The notes under the pieces: model-generated | Seen by the model: the letters and a program-made list of their open reading frames with translations, nothing else | Databases searched by the model: none | Told to the model about the DNA's origin: nothing | Position numbers and translations under genes: made by a program | Shown: positions 11,701 to 23,205 of the stretch, piece by piece | How positions within the stretch are numbered: position 1 is the stretch's first letter | Layout: the number at the start of each line of letters is the position of its first letter | Assembly: GCA_002633005.1 (NCBI GenBank) | Contig: NMRA01000279.1 | Span: 73,233-137,232, forward strand | Direction: 5' to 3' | Length of the DNA: 64,000 nucleotides | Origin: Phoronis australis | Taxonomy: Eukaryota; Phoronida; Phoronidae

Positions 11701-14700
11701 AAACTACTCGAGATTATGAGAGAAAAGATTTATGTACAGTCGCAGCTCAAAGAGGAACAAGACAGCAACGAAAAGAATGTCAAGCAGGTTTGTGATTTGT
11801 TTATGTTAGAAAATCCAATTGAAAAGAAATCTGCAATTTTCTTAAAAATTCAAAGGTTAAGGACTTAAGAGTTTAAATTATAGGGCCTTAGTTAAAATAT
11901 TCCAAGACACTTTCTACTTAGACTATCATGTTTGGTCAACACTATTTCTAGTGCAAGTGTATGTTTCTGGCCATCGAATACTTCTAATTACAGATTTTGA
12001 AACTTTTTAACAAAAATAGAATTTTTAAAATCCTAACATTGTAAAAATGTAGTCTTTCTTTTGCAAATAGTCAAAATACCAACCATTGAAAATTTAAAAT
12101 CAAAGTAGATTAATGTGTTTGACAAATAGAACTTTCGTGTTTTATTTTCTGGCAGATGTTCTACACAGAGCCAAAGTAACCCCTTCGATTACGCTTGCGC
12201 TATGTCACGTGTGCTCTCGCCAAGTTTTTGTGTTTCTGGGCATGCTCATTAAGAATATGACAGGACTTTACTGTAAATAGTTGAAGTGCACAAATTGCCC
12301 TTTTTCAGATTGATGTATTGCAACAGGAAGTGAATGATGGCCGACATCTGCTCACTCAATCACAACATGAAGCTGATGATCTGAAAGTACTTCTGAGTCA
12401 GCTGCAGGCCTCTGAAACTGATCTACAGTTAAAGGTCCAGAAATTATCATCAGCTGAAGAAGAAAGAAATGCTCTGGTTACCAGCACAGAGGAGATGAAG
12501 TCGAGCTTGACTAGTTTAGAGAAGGGGAACAGAGACTTGACGGAAAGTGTCAAAGAGAAAGATTTGGAACTGTCAAAGTTGAAAGCTTGCTTGGAAGAGA
12601 AGGCCAAGGAAATGGATGAATTGTCCTTGAGCAGTAAAAATGCTACTGATCAAGTTACGTCATATGCGGAACAGCAAAGTCTGCTATTGTCTGAGAACAC
12701 GAGTCTGAAAGAGAGGCTTGAACTGGTTGAAAGTGAACGTGATGGTTTGAATAGCCAACTTGTCAACAGCGAAAGGGATAGAGTGAAATTGGAGCAGCAT
12801 ATTCATACGATTAGGGAGTATTTTAGCGGTCATAGCAGTTGTGAGGACGAGGCTTTTGATGACGAAGACGAGACGGAGTGTAGCACCGGGATTTTAAAAC
12901 GATTTGAATTTTTACTGAAATGGAAAGATAAGTTCATTATGAACTTAGAAGAAACGGTTCAAACGATCAGCGATGAGAGAGACAGCCTTCAATTGGATTG
13001 TGACAACTTGAAAAAAGAGTGCGAAGAAAACGCAATGAAAATTGAAAATATCACGAAAGACTATGAGCAGGTTAAGAGCGATTTTGAAAATGTGTCTTCG
13101 GCTTTCAACTCCACTGTAGCTGAAAGAGATGAGATTACAATCGAAAAGGAAGACATGGAGAGGCAATTTAGTGCATCGAAGTTGGAAAACAACAGTTTGA
13201 AGTCATCGTTAGAGCAGTCATCAAATGGTACTCAGGACTTGGTTTTGACCATTCAGCAGAGAGATGTGACAATTTCAGATCTGACACAAACAAACCAAAA
13301 ATTGTCGCAAGATATTAACGAGATGGGGAGCCAAATTAAAACTTTGGAGGAACAACTCAGGGAAACCGAGGGAAGCCTGCGTGAAGCTTCTGATAAAAAC
13401 AAAGAACTCATGACAAACGAGTCAGTTTTGAGGGAAAAGGACAATGAGCTGGCGTCGGTCAAAGAAGAGAACACGTCTTTATTAACTCAAATACTCAACT
13501 CTATTGGGGAGAAAGAGGGGTTAGCTCAGCACTTGGAGATGTCGGAAGGCGAGAGGAAATCATTGGCAGAGAAAGTTGAGAGTCTTGAACAAGATCTAGA
13601 GTTGAGCGCTGGAGCTGTTGAGGAGTTGCGCCAGCGCCTCCTAGAGGTGGAAGATGAATATACTAGTAAAACCAGTCTACTTGAGCAAGAACTGTCCAGT
13701 GTCAAGTTTCAACTGGGTGCAGAGCAGCTTCAATATGAAACAGCCCTGCAGGTTTGTAAGACGAATAGTTGTTGAACCACAATCATTTGGTGTAAAAACT
13801 CGTCTGCTTGGTCATAAGTTGGCATTTCGATTGTTGGCTTGTTTGCTCATATCCTGCTGGTACAGCTTATTGTGTCAGTGATTCACAAATTAAAGCAGAC
13901 AACTTTTGTATGTAAACAGGTGACTTGTTTTACTGAGTTGTCATGGTTCAAAATGTTTGTAAGACTTGGGCAACTGGTAAGTGTGGCCCCTCAATAGGAC
14001 CACTTATTGTTGAACCACTGCAACCTGCAGTGGTTCAGATCAGACTACAACCTTGAATGTGTCAAGTCCTAAAGAAGTGATTAACCCACAATACTGCTCG
14101 ACAGTTTTCGGTGACATCTAGTCTCAACTGTGTGTTATAAATATTACGATCTTAATGAGTAGTAGGCTTCACATCTCATTGCTCTTCTCTCTGGCAGGGC
14201 TACAACAGTCATCAAGAGAACCTGTCGGAGATCATAGAGAAGATGTCCAATCAAGAACAGCTGATTCAGAGCTTGGAGCTACAGCTGGAAGACATCCGTG
14301 TTGAGCGAGACGTGGAGGCGGAGACTAAGTGGAAGGAGCTGGAGGAAGTGAAGTCAGAGGTCGAGGACAAGGGGGAGATGTGTAAGGTGATGGCTGACAA
14401 TGTGAAGCAGGTACGCCATCTGTTGGGAGATGTTTCGTTTTATTCTTTTGGCATTTTGTGATTGATAATTCCTTTGTGGCTTATTTAATTGCAAATTGAT
14501 AGGAGAAATGTGGAGTGATAGCAGACAACAGAGGTCATAAACTGGTCTTGATTATTAACAGAAATTATTATGACAAATTGTTCTTTTGACCTTTGAAGTC
14601 ATTGTCTTGGATTCACATTTGGTGGCAGTGCCCTGTGGCAGCCTTCCGCCGTTTGAACCAGCAATATATTTAAATGTTATTACACTTCAAAGTTGTTACC

Positions 14701-17700
14701 TGCTCTTTTGACAGGACGGTCATGCAAAACATAGTCAAATCTTTTAATATGAACTTTATACTGAATTTTTAATTACTTTGTGGTTAACTCTAGTTTATGT
14801 CAGTCTTTTTTATTGAAATTTTCTCGTAGCAATCAGTTTTCCCAAGCAAACAGGACATGCAGTAAAACACACAATTGAGACATCAATGATTGTGTAGAGA
14901 ATACTGTCTGATGTATCTTTGTTTAGGTGAAGTTTCATGCGATTTGCAAATTTCGTACAGATATCGCGCAATATCCAAAAAGCTTCGATATTCTGAGTAA
15001 TGTAAGGCACACTGAAAATGTTTTCCTAGACTGGACGTCTGCTGGAAGAAGAAAAACAAAAATGTCAGAAACTGCAGGAGCAGTTGTCCAGCTGTCAATC
15101 ATCTATGGAATCGACACAGCAACAGAATGACACCTTGATGAGTGACAATGTGGAGTTGAAAAAGAAACTCATCAAATTAATCAGGTTAGTCCCCAACCTG
15201 TCAATATATGGTGTTGTCCTGCAGAAAGGCTGAACAATTTTCATGCAGTTAAGTTTAACATTTAGCGTGTTGGGAGTAATTCTGACGTTCGGAATTTCCA
15301 GTTGGCTTGACGATCTGTTTTATGGACAATGACTTTTTATGGTCAGATGTTTATGGCTTATAGTTATTTCTCATTTATGCCGATGTTTCTTTTTGAATTC
15401 TTACAAATGCCCATCATTTGTGCCAGTGGCCACAGGCATCCTCAGCTTCTGATCGTCCCCAATACATTATATAATGTATGACACTCCGGACTAGAAATTC
15501 CACGGGTGCTTCACTTCAGCCATCCATAGCAAATACAAAACTCTATAAATTTACATAAAACAGGGGTTCAACAAACCATGAGGAATTGTTCTTTCTGCCA
15601 ATACCATTTACAGTGTCCTGCTCTACCGAGTTCGCAACAAATTCGCAGTTAAAGCACAAAAATCTCAAAAAATCGCTGCACACTATCAATATGCTTCACG
15701 CGGTCAAGGTCAAGTAGGGTACAGAATAATCCGATGAGTTACGAATCAACGGCAATTGCTGGTTCACCACGGAATGTTACGAAATGGTCTGGCTAAGTGG
15801 AGTTATTGATGTCGTGACATTCCGTGTCAAACCGGCAATTTCAGTGTAGCATATTGCTGGTGTGCAGCGACTTTTTGGGAAGGTTTTTGTGCTTTGACCG
15901 CGAATTTGTTGCGAACTCGGTGGATCTGGACACTGTAAATGGGATTGGCAGAAAGAACAATTACTCATGGTTTGTTGAACCTCTGTTTTTCGAAAATTTA
16001 TTGAGTTTTGTGTTTGTTATGGACTGCTGAAGTGAAGCACCCATGGAATTTATAGTCCGGAGTGTCATACCTTGTAGTATATTATATAGTGTATTGGGGA
16101 CGATCAGAAGCTGAGGACGCCTGTGCCAGTGGCCAAATGATTAACTTGTTGGGTTTGGCTGCACCACCAGGGGGCGTGAGTTCAATTCCCAACTCAACGC
16201 ATGCCGCAAAGTTTCTTCTACTTTCTTCTTGAAAATAATCCTTTGCTATTGAAATTAGTTGGGATTTTAATTAGCAGCATTTGGTCTTTAAGTCAAGAGG
16301 GGCATATTTCCATTTTCCTAGGCATTGTTATAATTATGTTAATTATATAACTTTATGTAATAAGATACCATCAGTACCAAAAATTAAATTATTAATACCA
16401 GACTCATAAAGCTAAGTAGTTTTAAAATGATACTGTTGATGATTACAGAATCTTATTATGTGGATTAAAGCGATGCCCAGATGTCTGCAATCACATGTCA
16501 GCATTATTTCTAAAAAATCGTTTTTTGACGGAGGTCAGTGAATTAACCATGAACACAATTTTTTCAAGACTTTCATTACCATCATAATCACAATAACTAT
16601 TGTTGTTATTATTATTAATATTATTATTATTATTATTATATTGTTATTTTTATTGTTGTTGTTTTTACTAGAGAGAAGGATAGTCTGTGGCAGAAGACAG
16701 ACAAACTGGAATATCAACAGAAGTTGAAGGCCTCAGAAAAGTGGATTGAGGACGGGGACGTCAGCAGATGTATGGGCTGCAAGGCAGAGTTCTCCTTCCT
16801 GTTGAGAAAGGTAGGTGTGTTGGGACGGTTAGTGGTGCACAGTTGATGGTTGTTTGAGAGGAAGGACTTGTAGGGGAGAGGTGTGTGGGTAAGGGTGTGT
16901 GGGCAAGGATGTGTGGGTAAGGGTGTGTGGGTAAGGGTGTGTGAGAGGAATAAGGAAAGAAATACACCCTCAGGTAAATATTCTTTTTTTGTGTTGTTTT
17001 TGCTCTTTTTTAATTGTTCTCCAAGACAGTTGTTTTTGTTGAATGAGTGTTGTACGGTAAAACCTAAAGTTATAGCAAATTGTTATTCAATCGAAATATT
17101 CATATTAATAACTGGCTGTACTTCGGTAGCAAGTTTTCGGAAATACAAAATTGATTGAATACATGACACTTTTCGTTGTTGACAGTCTTTATTTCATTTC
17201 GTTCGTATCTTCGGAATAAAACTCTGCTCTCAATGGAACATAGGTGAAGTAACTGATATAGTGACAGGTACACGATATTTCAAAACATGTTTCTTGTGTT
17301 CAATCAATTAATAACTGGTGAAAATTTCTACAAAGTTTTCGTTTCTTAAATTAACCATTATATTGTGCTAATATTTGTATTTGTGAGACCACTGAAAAAA
17401 ACTAATTTCAATTTTTAGTTATTTTTGTGTATTTAATCTAGAACTGTATGGTTTCAGCACCACTGTCGCCTGTGCGGGAAAATATATTGCAACAATTGTT
17501 CCAATAATTGGATTATGACTACTATGAGCAGGTGAGTAGATTGTCTTGTCAGTCATGAGTTGGTGGGCGGGGTTTCTGTCTATGATCTACAAGTAGGTGG
17601 GTTTATGCTGTACCAAAAAACCGCAGCATTACATCATCCCTGAGTGTACATAGATGTATAGTAGTGCCTTGTCAGTCATGAGTATGTGGGTGGGGTTTCT

Positions 17701-20700
17701 GTCTATGATCTACATGTAGGTGGGTTTTTGCTGTACCAAAAACCTCAGCATTACAGCATCTCTGAGTCGTACATAGAAGTATAGGTAGTGTCAGTTATTC
17801 CTTGGTGGGTGGGGCTTCAGTCTATGATTCAAATGGAGCTTGGATTATCAAGGACCTCAGTATTAGGACATGAAGTGCATGTAGGTATAGCAGTCCCTTG
17901 CGGGTAACGAAAAGTGGGTGGGGCTGGTAATGAAGAGTGGGTGGGGCTGGTAANAATGATGAGGTGGGTGGGGCTGATAATGATGAGGTGGGTGGGGCTG
18001 ATTGTAATGGATTTAACATCTGCCTGAAAGCATTTGTGACCAAGTGAGTGGATGATCCCCTATCGTCCCATGAAGGGGTTTGCATTCCTTTTTGTCAGTA
18101 TGGCTGATCTAACTACAATATATGTTTGTGGGATCTTTGAGCCAGTCAGTTGTCGCATTCAAACTTAACTTTGAACATTGTTCATTCTGTTCCACCAACT
18201 TCTCTCCTCCAATATCACACACAGTGCTCCATTAACTATAATCACACGTGAAAAGTGGCCAAGGTCAAATTTAATAACCAGGTGAGTGAGATATGATGAG
18301 GGGAGCTCAGGTTTCACCAGGTAACGACAAGTGTACCTGCCTGTCATCACAGATACCACAGCTATGCAGTATTTCTCTCTTCACCAGGGTTCCGTTGACA
18401 GTCAAATTTTTAGTAACATATGTTCAGATATATAAAGTTCAGGAATAAATTATTTTTGAGAAGCAATTGGTTGACTACTGGTGATTGGATGTTTAAAAAA
18501 TTCAAGAACTTGTGAATGAATTTCGTCAACAAATTACCAAATGTAGTTTGATTCATATTCTAATTATGTTATAAAAACTTACCATAATGTATTTGTGCAC
18601 TCTTCTTTTATTTCACAGGTGTTCATCAAACAACCTCGTCTGACTTTGTTATTTCTTATGTCTTGAATCTGTTTTTATCTGATTTTCAATAAGATGTAAG
18701 AGATATGGTCTGGAATTTCCTGGGAATTCTTTGCCACACTGACCAATTCTGTCTCATCACCTTCACGAGACCTTGGCATGTATTGGGGCACAACTGTCGC
18801 AAGAGTAACACAGAGTTATACCACGGGGCAGATCCAGGGTCTCGCGTTCTCCACTCCCCAGTCATGGCTTACGTTGGCACCTCCCCCTCCGCTGATGATA
18901 TTTTAATTGCAATAGTTCAATTTTGATTCATAATATTGCATTTCCTTAGTCTCAGCAGGTCGGGAAGTACGTTTTTTCATTAGTAAATTGTGGGAACCTG
19001 CTCTGGCAGAAATGGAAAAGATATGATTTATATTATCCAAATGCAGTTGGAAAATTTTGTTTATCTGGCTGTGACAAATGGTGGACATCTGGATGAGCCA
19101 GGTCATACTAATATTTTTGATTCCAGGTTTCCACATGGTCTTTGAACTTCCCGCCTGTCACTATAAAATTGCAGTGTTTTCACAAAAATATGTCTCTGTG
19201 ACTATTTCGAAACTTTTGTTTTATTCTCACGAATAAATGGTGCTTGTTAACGTATAATGTGACATTACTGCATTAGAGTATATGTAACAAATTCTTATTT
19301 AGCTCACATGAATTTTTTTCAGATCGTATTTGGACTCTTTGACAAAAGGGTGCGTTGTTGCTGCTTGTTATTTCTTCATGAACACTAGTTATATCTCATT
19401 CATTGCATTTATTTCCAGTAAGAAGATCCGTGCTTGTAACATGTGTTACATTCTTCACAAGGAAGAGCAGGAATCGACCAACACGCCACCTGGTGGAAGC
19501 CCGGAGGATGATGCTTCTGTACAAATTCCCCAAAAAATGAGCAGGAAATGGACAAATAACACACCCAGTCCTTGTAAGTAGCTTTGCGGCAATGTAAACA
19601 GTTGAGATATTAAATTAACTGGACAGATGTAAAATTTCATTTTTAGCATTCAGTTAGTAAGGTATGGCTGTATCTAAACAATGTATGCTACTTTCAGCTT
19701 TGGACTAATATTTTAGAAGTGAGAAGTGACATCTTGATGTTTGTGAAGAGAGATTAATTTGGCTAGACAGTTTGCTACAAGAAGCTTGCTGTATATTTTA
19801 TCCAATTGTTTATTTTGAAAGAAGTTTTTTCTCTGTATATAGCAAACAGCAGTGTAGAGAGACAGGCAGTGACATCTGGTGATGGTAGCCCTAACAATCC
19901 AAGCAGTGTCAGTTCTCAAGGGACACCACCTGTTGGTGGGAGTGGCCCAGAGAAGGACGCAACAGATGGAGGCGGAGAAACGCTTTATGATGACGATCAG
20001 TTTGAAGAGATTACTGAGGAGGAGATAGCACGATCGTTATCATCAGAGTCCAGCAAATGTGAATCTAGGTATTGTGCTGTTCAAATGTGAATCTAGGTAT
20101 TGGGCTGTTCAAATGTGAATCTAGGTATTGTGCTGTTCAAATGTGAATCGAGGTATTGTGCTGTTCAAATGTGAATCAAGGTATTTGTGCTGTTCAAATT
20201 TGAATCGAGATATTGTGCTGTTCAAATGTGGATTGAGGTATTGTGCTGTTCAAAACTATTTCACAATACGGCTCAAAGAAAGTAGAAAGAGATACTGAAC
20301 TGTAGAGTTCTTAGTATGTGCTTTCATGTCCACTTTACAATACCTACATCATCACAGGCGCGCACCTATCTTAAAAAGTGAGGGACTCGAATTTTTGAGA
20401 ATGTTGACCTTTTACTAGAAAAAAACGGGGTATGAATTGTGCATTCGCCAAGTTTTGGTTATTCCTGCCTTTTTAATGGACTTTTGTCTCATTTTCTACT
20501 TTTTTGGACATTTTGTTTCTCTGAAGTGGACCTTTTTGCTCAGTTCGCCAAATTGGGGGGCACGTTCAAGCTCCCCGAGCCCCTGCTCCCCGGGCGCAGG
20601 CATGCAACAATGGTGAACAGGTTACCACACTGGGAATTTCTGAAAACGCCAACCTCTCACACTAACTGAGAATGCATTGGTCTGTGCTCAGAAATCTTTT

Positions 20701-22877
20701 CACAATATGTTGTCCCCTGTACCTGATTCTAAGGGCACCGAATACATCTAAAATAATACCTCTACTTAGTTGATGTGTGGAAAAATTATATTTCCACGAT
20801 GAGGAACTGGCTCGGATTTATTTTCAAACATGTGAAATACTTTTAGCAAATGTATGTTTTTCTTTTCAGTCAGTTTTCAGGGTAAAAATAACATCTAGGC
20901 AGTTTTGCTCTGTAAAATAATTTCTGAAAATTACAAGTTCATGTTATGCACCCTGACTAAAAATTGATGGCATCACTTATCTTGTTGGAGTGTAACAGAA
21001 AAATTTTCACCATGCTATTTTAGTTTACATCATTTTTATTGGCTCCAACTTATTTACTTTCAGCCTCGTTCGAAGCCTGACAATGTCTGCTGAGGATGTG
21101 GAGCAAGGGAAGGCTGTGTCCAATGAGCAGACTGATCTCTGGGTGAGGGCGGGGTTTGCTCATGCTGTGCCGGTCGTGATTGACAAGCCGGGGATTGTTC
21201 TGTGCTGGGAGTTTAGGACAGAACCCAAGGTATGTAACTTGTTCCAGCTGAAACAGATCTACGGTAAAAATCCTTCAGTCTGGGACACGCTATGGCGTGC
21301 AGGTGAAGCTTCATTTTTTTCAAATATGTCGACAAAACAATTTTTCAGGAAAATTTACTTTGTTGTTTAGAGCATGGTTTATACGGCATAGCAAAAATTT
21401 GAAAAAATCTGAGCATTTGCAACAATAAAGCCTCAGTCTGAAAATAGAAATATGGCAATTTTAGCTATGATTTTTGTCCCAAATTGAAGAAGAACTTTTA
21501 CGGCTAATTATTGTGAATCAAAAATTTTTAAAACTTGCTGTTATTATTGATTTTTAAAAGCTGATTGTTGTCAAACCCAAATTTCTACTGATTTTTTTCA
21601 ATTTTATACTGATTAGTATATCAAACAAATTTTCATTAAAAAATAAAATGAGCTGAAAGCATCACATTCCGTGTCCTGTTTAGCTGGCTAATACTGCAAA
21701 TGGAATTAGTCCTTTTACTCTCGCAAAATCAGTCTTAAAATATGCCTACCTTTCAGTGATAGGATCTCATTTGCATTTACTAACTTCAAGTCACAGGCAA
21801 AACTTACATATGCCATTTTCAAATTTGCAATTTTAGGGTTATCCATCTCCAATAAAGTGTGAAGTGTTTCTCGAGTCGTTGATAGTTTCAATGTTCTTGT
21901 TGGTAACAAATAGAATCCTATCTAAATAAAGAAGTTTAGTAGGCTGATTTTATGAAATTAAAAGGCCTATATAGTATTAAAAGACAATTTTCGTTTTTCA
22001 CCTAGTTTAGTGGAGCATTTGAAGCATTTGTCTTTACTCACCTCCTTAAATCGAAAAATATACCTCCCCAAATAGACGATTTCAGGGCATTGGCAAAGAA
22101 AAAAGTGTTAGGATGACATTAAGTTTGACTGGAATGTTGTGCAATTCCTTGAGTGGACTGATACAGTACAATTGGTATCTTGAAAAGGAAGATTTTGAGA
22201 CAATTTTGTCTGATTTAAACCTGTTACAAGCCACATTTTGGTGTCAAAAATGATTTTTCTTCTCAGGCATATTAGAGCTTCTTTAGCAGCGTCGCCGTGT
22301 TCTTATCATCAAGATCTGCATCATAGCATTGTTACTCCGTTGACCTCTGTACAACTTCCCTTGATACGTTGCCTTGTAATTCAAAATTGTGGCTTTGCTA
22401 GGGCATCTCATTCAGTGTGACGTATAAGGCAAGTGAAAACACGGCTGAAGAGGACGCTCAAGTGCTTGTTCCTCTGTGTAAGTGTAACTCCCATCGTCAG
22501 GACGTGCAAGGCGAGTTAACCGCCAGACAGCCAGGAATGTACACGTTGATCTTCGACAACACACTTTCCAGGTGAGTAGGTCTTAGGTGAAGCCCGGATA
22601 ACTAAGTGTCAAAAAAGATAATAGTTTTTGATGAAAGATAGATTAGTAGAAAAAGATGCCTTTTGTATCTAAGATACAGACTTGAGAGGTTGTGATGTAT
22701 TGGCCGTGCCAGTCATGTGTAATGTTTTCAACCCTTAATATTTGGAGAAAATTTTAAGATAAGTATTTGTCGGGAGTAGAATTACTCTATGATTGTTGAT
22801 TGTGATTTGTATTTATATTTTCCAGGTTTACATCAAAGAAGCTGTTTTATAAACTTAATGTTCACACATCGTTATAA
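2926..22877 (+). CDS. FYCO1: FYVE and coiled-coil domain-containing protein 1 (5' incomplete)
   Basis: FYCO1 is an adaptor that links autophagosomes and late endosomes to plus-end microtubule transport through Rab7, PI3P and LC3. I see the family's full domain order: RUN (partial), a very long coiled coil, FYVE, an LC3-interacting motif and a C-terminal GOLD domain. Exons: 2926-3038, 4577-4683, 5145-5288, 5701-5776, 6889-7022, 7712-7816, 8348-8565, 8864-9411, 9818-10282, 11668-11787, 12309-13751, 14198-14410, 15030-15184, 16672-16810, 17458-17531, 19419-19573, 19843-20068, 21064-21229, 22402-22571, 22826-22877 (TAA at 22875-22877). Every junction is AG/GT and the phases agree throughout. The visible part encodes about 1,606 residues; human FYCO1 is 1,478. 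The first roughly 60 residues, before the [11 protein letters not shown] segment, are missing and probably lie upstream of the window. The convergent neighbour is EIF4B. I see no frameshift or internal stop. AATAAA at 24616-24621 is one possible poly(A) signal, weakly supported. Confidence 0.96.
3227..3613 (+). repeat. Interspersed repeat, copy 1 of 2
   Basis: Shares ordered segments with 59728-60133: GTGCCCAGCTACATGAA near the start, and GGTTGAGTTCCTATTTGGAA followed by CTGTTTC near the end. No coding capacity or terminal repeats could be established. It lies in the FYCO1 intron after the first visible exon. Confidence 0.55.
6889..10282 (+). CDS. FYCO1: FYCO1 exons encoding the N-terminal coiled coil
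   Basis: Five exons (6889-7022, 7712-7816, 8348-8565, 8864-9411, 9818-10282) encode Glu/Lys/Gln/Leu-rich heptads with no prolines in long stretches, starting [10 protein letters not shown] after the RUN block. Order, phase and composition match the FYCO1 rod rather than any enzyme. Alignment to human is weak residue by residue, as is normal for coiled coils, so identity rests on the flanking domains. Confidence 0.9.
10420..10518. repeat. Near-perfect foldback element, 40-bp arms
   Basis: Left arm 10420-10459 and right arm 10479-10518 are reverse complements with one mismatch in 40, around a 19-bp loop. Weaker complementarity continues about 15-20 bp outward. It sits in a FYCO1 coiled-coil intron and looks like a MITE or a hairpin-forming remnant. 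Confidence 0.9.
10543..10752. repeat. Imperfect foldback element next to the first
   Basis: Two arms of about 85 bp are imperfect inverted copies. Left landmarks are CCTTTTGGCTAAGACGAC, TTTATACCTTGT and GGCCATCCTCAAACTGATGA. Right-arm counterparts, read in reverse complement, are TCTTTTGGCATAGACAAC, TTATACCTCGTG and AGCCATCCTTAAACGGATGA. It is a separate foldback unit from the one ending at 10518. Confidence 0.8.
11068..11190 (+). repeat. 26-bp minisatellite, about 5 copies
   Basis: Tandem units starting CATGCAGTATCAGCTGTG, period 26 bp, in a FYCO1 intron. Because the array is short and nearly free of stops it creates three overlapping small reading frames with Cys/Ser/Val repeats, which are not credible proteins. 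Confidence 0.9.
11668..15184 (+). CDS. FYCO1: FYCO1 exons encoding the central and C-terminal coiled coil
   Basis: Exons 11668-11787, 12309-13751 (1,443 nt, the largest in the window), 14198-14410 and 15030-15184. The big exon ends with [16 protein letters not shown], which lines up with LNTLKFQLSAEIMDYQ of human FYCO1, a useful anchor inside otherwise generic heptads. The last exon ends KKKLIKLIR, leading into the [18 protein letters not shown] segment just before the FYVE finger, also conserved. An acidic break ([14 protein letters not shown]) about one third into the big exon interrupts the coil and may be a hinge. Confidence 0.93.
15413..16143. repeat. 731-bp foldback transposable element
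   Basis: The two ends are long inverted repeats of roughly 240 bp. Left landmarks ATCATTTG, CCTCAGCTTCTGATCGTCCC, GACACTCCGGACTA and GGGTGCTTCACTTCAGC recur in reverse complement near the right end, with GTTCAACAAACCATGAG and CCGAGTTCGCAACAAATTCG further in. The unpaired centre has no recognisable transposase. It fits a non-autonomous foldback element in the FYCO1 intron before the FYVE exon. Confidence 0.88.
16600..16660 (+). repeat. ATT-rich microsatellite before the FYVE acceptor
   Basis: Imperfect TTA/ATT triplets run almost into the polypyrimidine tract of the acceptor at 16671. It probably supplies part of the T-rich splice signal. Confidence 0.8.
16672..19573 (+). CDS. FYCO1: FYCO1 exons encoding the FYVE zinc finger
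   Basis: Three exons (16672-16810, 17458-17531, 19419-19573) encode a FYVE finger at about residues 1303-1365 of the visible protein. The eight zinc ligands are present as CMGC, CRLC, CNNC and CNMC pairs. The PI3P-binding signatures are visible: WIED (WxxD), RKHHCRLCG (R+HHC+xCG) and RAC in place of the usual RVC. Binding of endosomal or autophagosomal PI3P is therefore expected. Proline- and serine-rich linker follows ([11 protein letters not shown]). The introns on both sides of the middle exon hold donor-proximal minisatellites. Confidence 0.97.
16879..16952 (+). repeat. 14-bp G-rich minisatellite near a donor
   Basis: Units of about GTGTGTGGGTAAGG repeat about five times, 70 bp downstream of the FYVE exon donor at 16811. 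Each unit contains a GGTAAGG donor-like sequence. Confidence 0.85.
17545..18003 (+). repeat. Compound tandem repeat (about 123-bp units, then 26-bp units)
   Basis: Starts 13 bp after a FYVE exon donor. Two clear units begin CTTGTCAGTCATGAG at 17545 and 17668, and a diverged third follows near 17789. GTGGGTGGGGCTG-type short units follow at about 17915-18003, with one ambiguous base at 17954. Confidence 0.85.
19843..20068 (+). CDS. FYCO1: FYCO1 exon with the LC3-interacting region
   Basis: A 226-nt exon encoding a low-complexity Ser/Gly/Pro linker followed by [18 protein letters not shown]. The core F-E-E-I fits [W/F/Y]xx[L/I/V], preceded by acidic residues and followed by an acidic, probably helical extension. 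It matches the position and layout of the human motif around FDII. The known role is binding LC3/GABARAP on autophagosomes. The exon's 3' end (AAATGTGAATCTAG) is the first copy of the 28-bp minisatellite that fills the start of the next intron. Confidence 0.93.
20061..20257 (+). repeat. 28-bp minisatellite spanning a splice donor, 7 copies
   Basis: Copies begin near 20061, 20089, 20117, 20145, 20173, 20202 and 20230, each reading roughly GAATCTAGGTATTG then TGCTGTTCAAATGT. The first copy contains the real exon end and donor (CTAG/GTATTG at 20068/20069). Six further copies carry the same or slightly altered donor-like AG/GTATT in the intron. Confidence 0.93.
21064..22877 (+). CDS. FYCO1: FYCO1 exons encoding the C-terminal GOLD domain
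   Basis: Exons 21064-21229, 22402-22571 and 22826-22877 encode a beta-rich GOLD domain. Conserved segments are [54 protein letters not shown] and LFYKLNVH, all matching human FYCO1 closely. GOLD modules mediate protein contacts in secretory and membrane traffic. The protein ends four residues after KLNV, shorter than the human tail that follows the domain. Stop TAA at 22875-22877. Confidence 0.95.
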
Positions 22878-23084
22878 TGGAACTTTTGTGGATCAGATGT
22901 CAAGCTTTTAATTAACATTGTGCAGAGTACAGTTGAGAAGGGTTGCTATGGAGATTTACTTTTCAAGCTTCTCTTGGGCCTAGCTGATTCTGCATGGTTT
23001 AAATATAAAGTACGAAAAGAAGTCAGACAGACAGAATGAAGTCTTGAATTCAGAGGTTGGGTCTCAGGCTTGGAGCGTAATGTG

Positions 23085-23205
23085 AAGACCTCTGTATTTG
23101 AAGACCTCTGTAATGTGAAGACCTCTGTAATGTGAAGACCTCTGTAATGTGAAGACCTCTGTAATGTGAAGACCAGTCTGTAATGTGAAGACCTCTGTAA
23201 TATTT
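23085..23205 (+). repeat. 17-bp minisatellite in FYCO1 downstream sequence
   Basis: About seven tandem copies of AATGTGAAGACCTCTGT, 200 bp after the FYCO1 stop codon, probably within the 3' UTR. Confidence 0.9.

Noticed and set aside
16117-16205. Possible tRNA gene (GAGTTCAATTCCC box)
   Set aside because: Only a B-box-like segment is present; no cloverleaf can be drawn, so at most it is a decayed SINE head.
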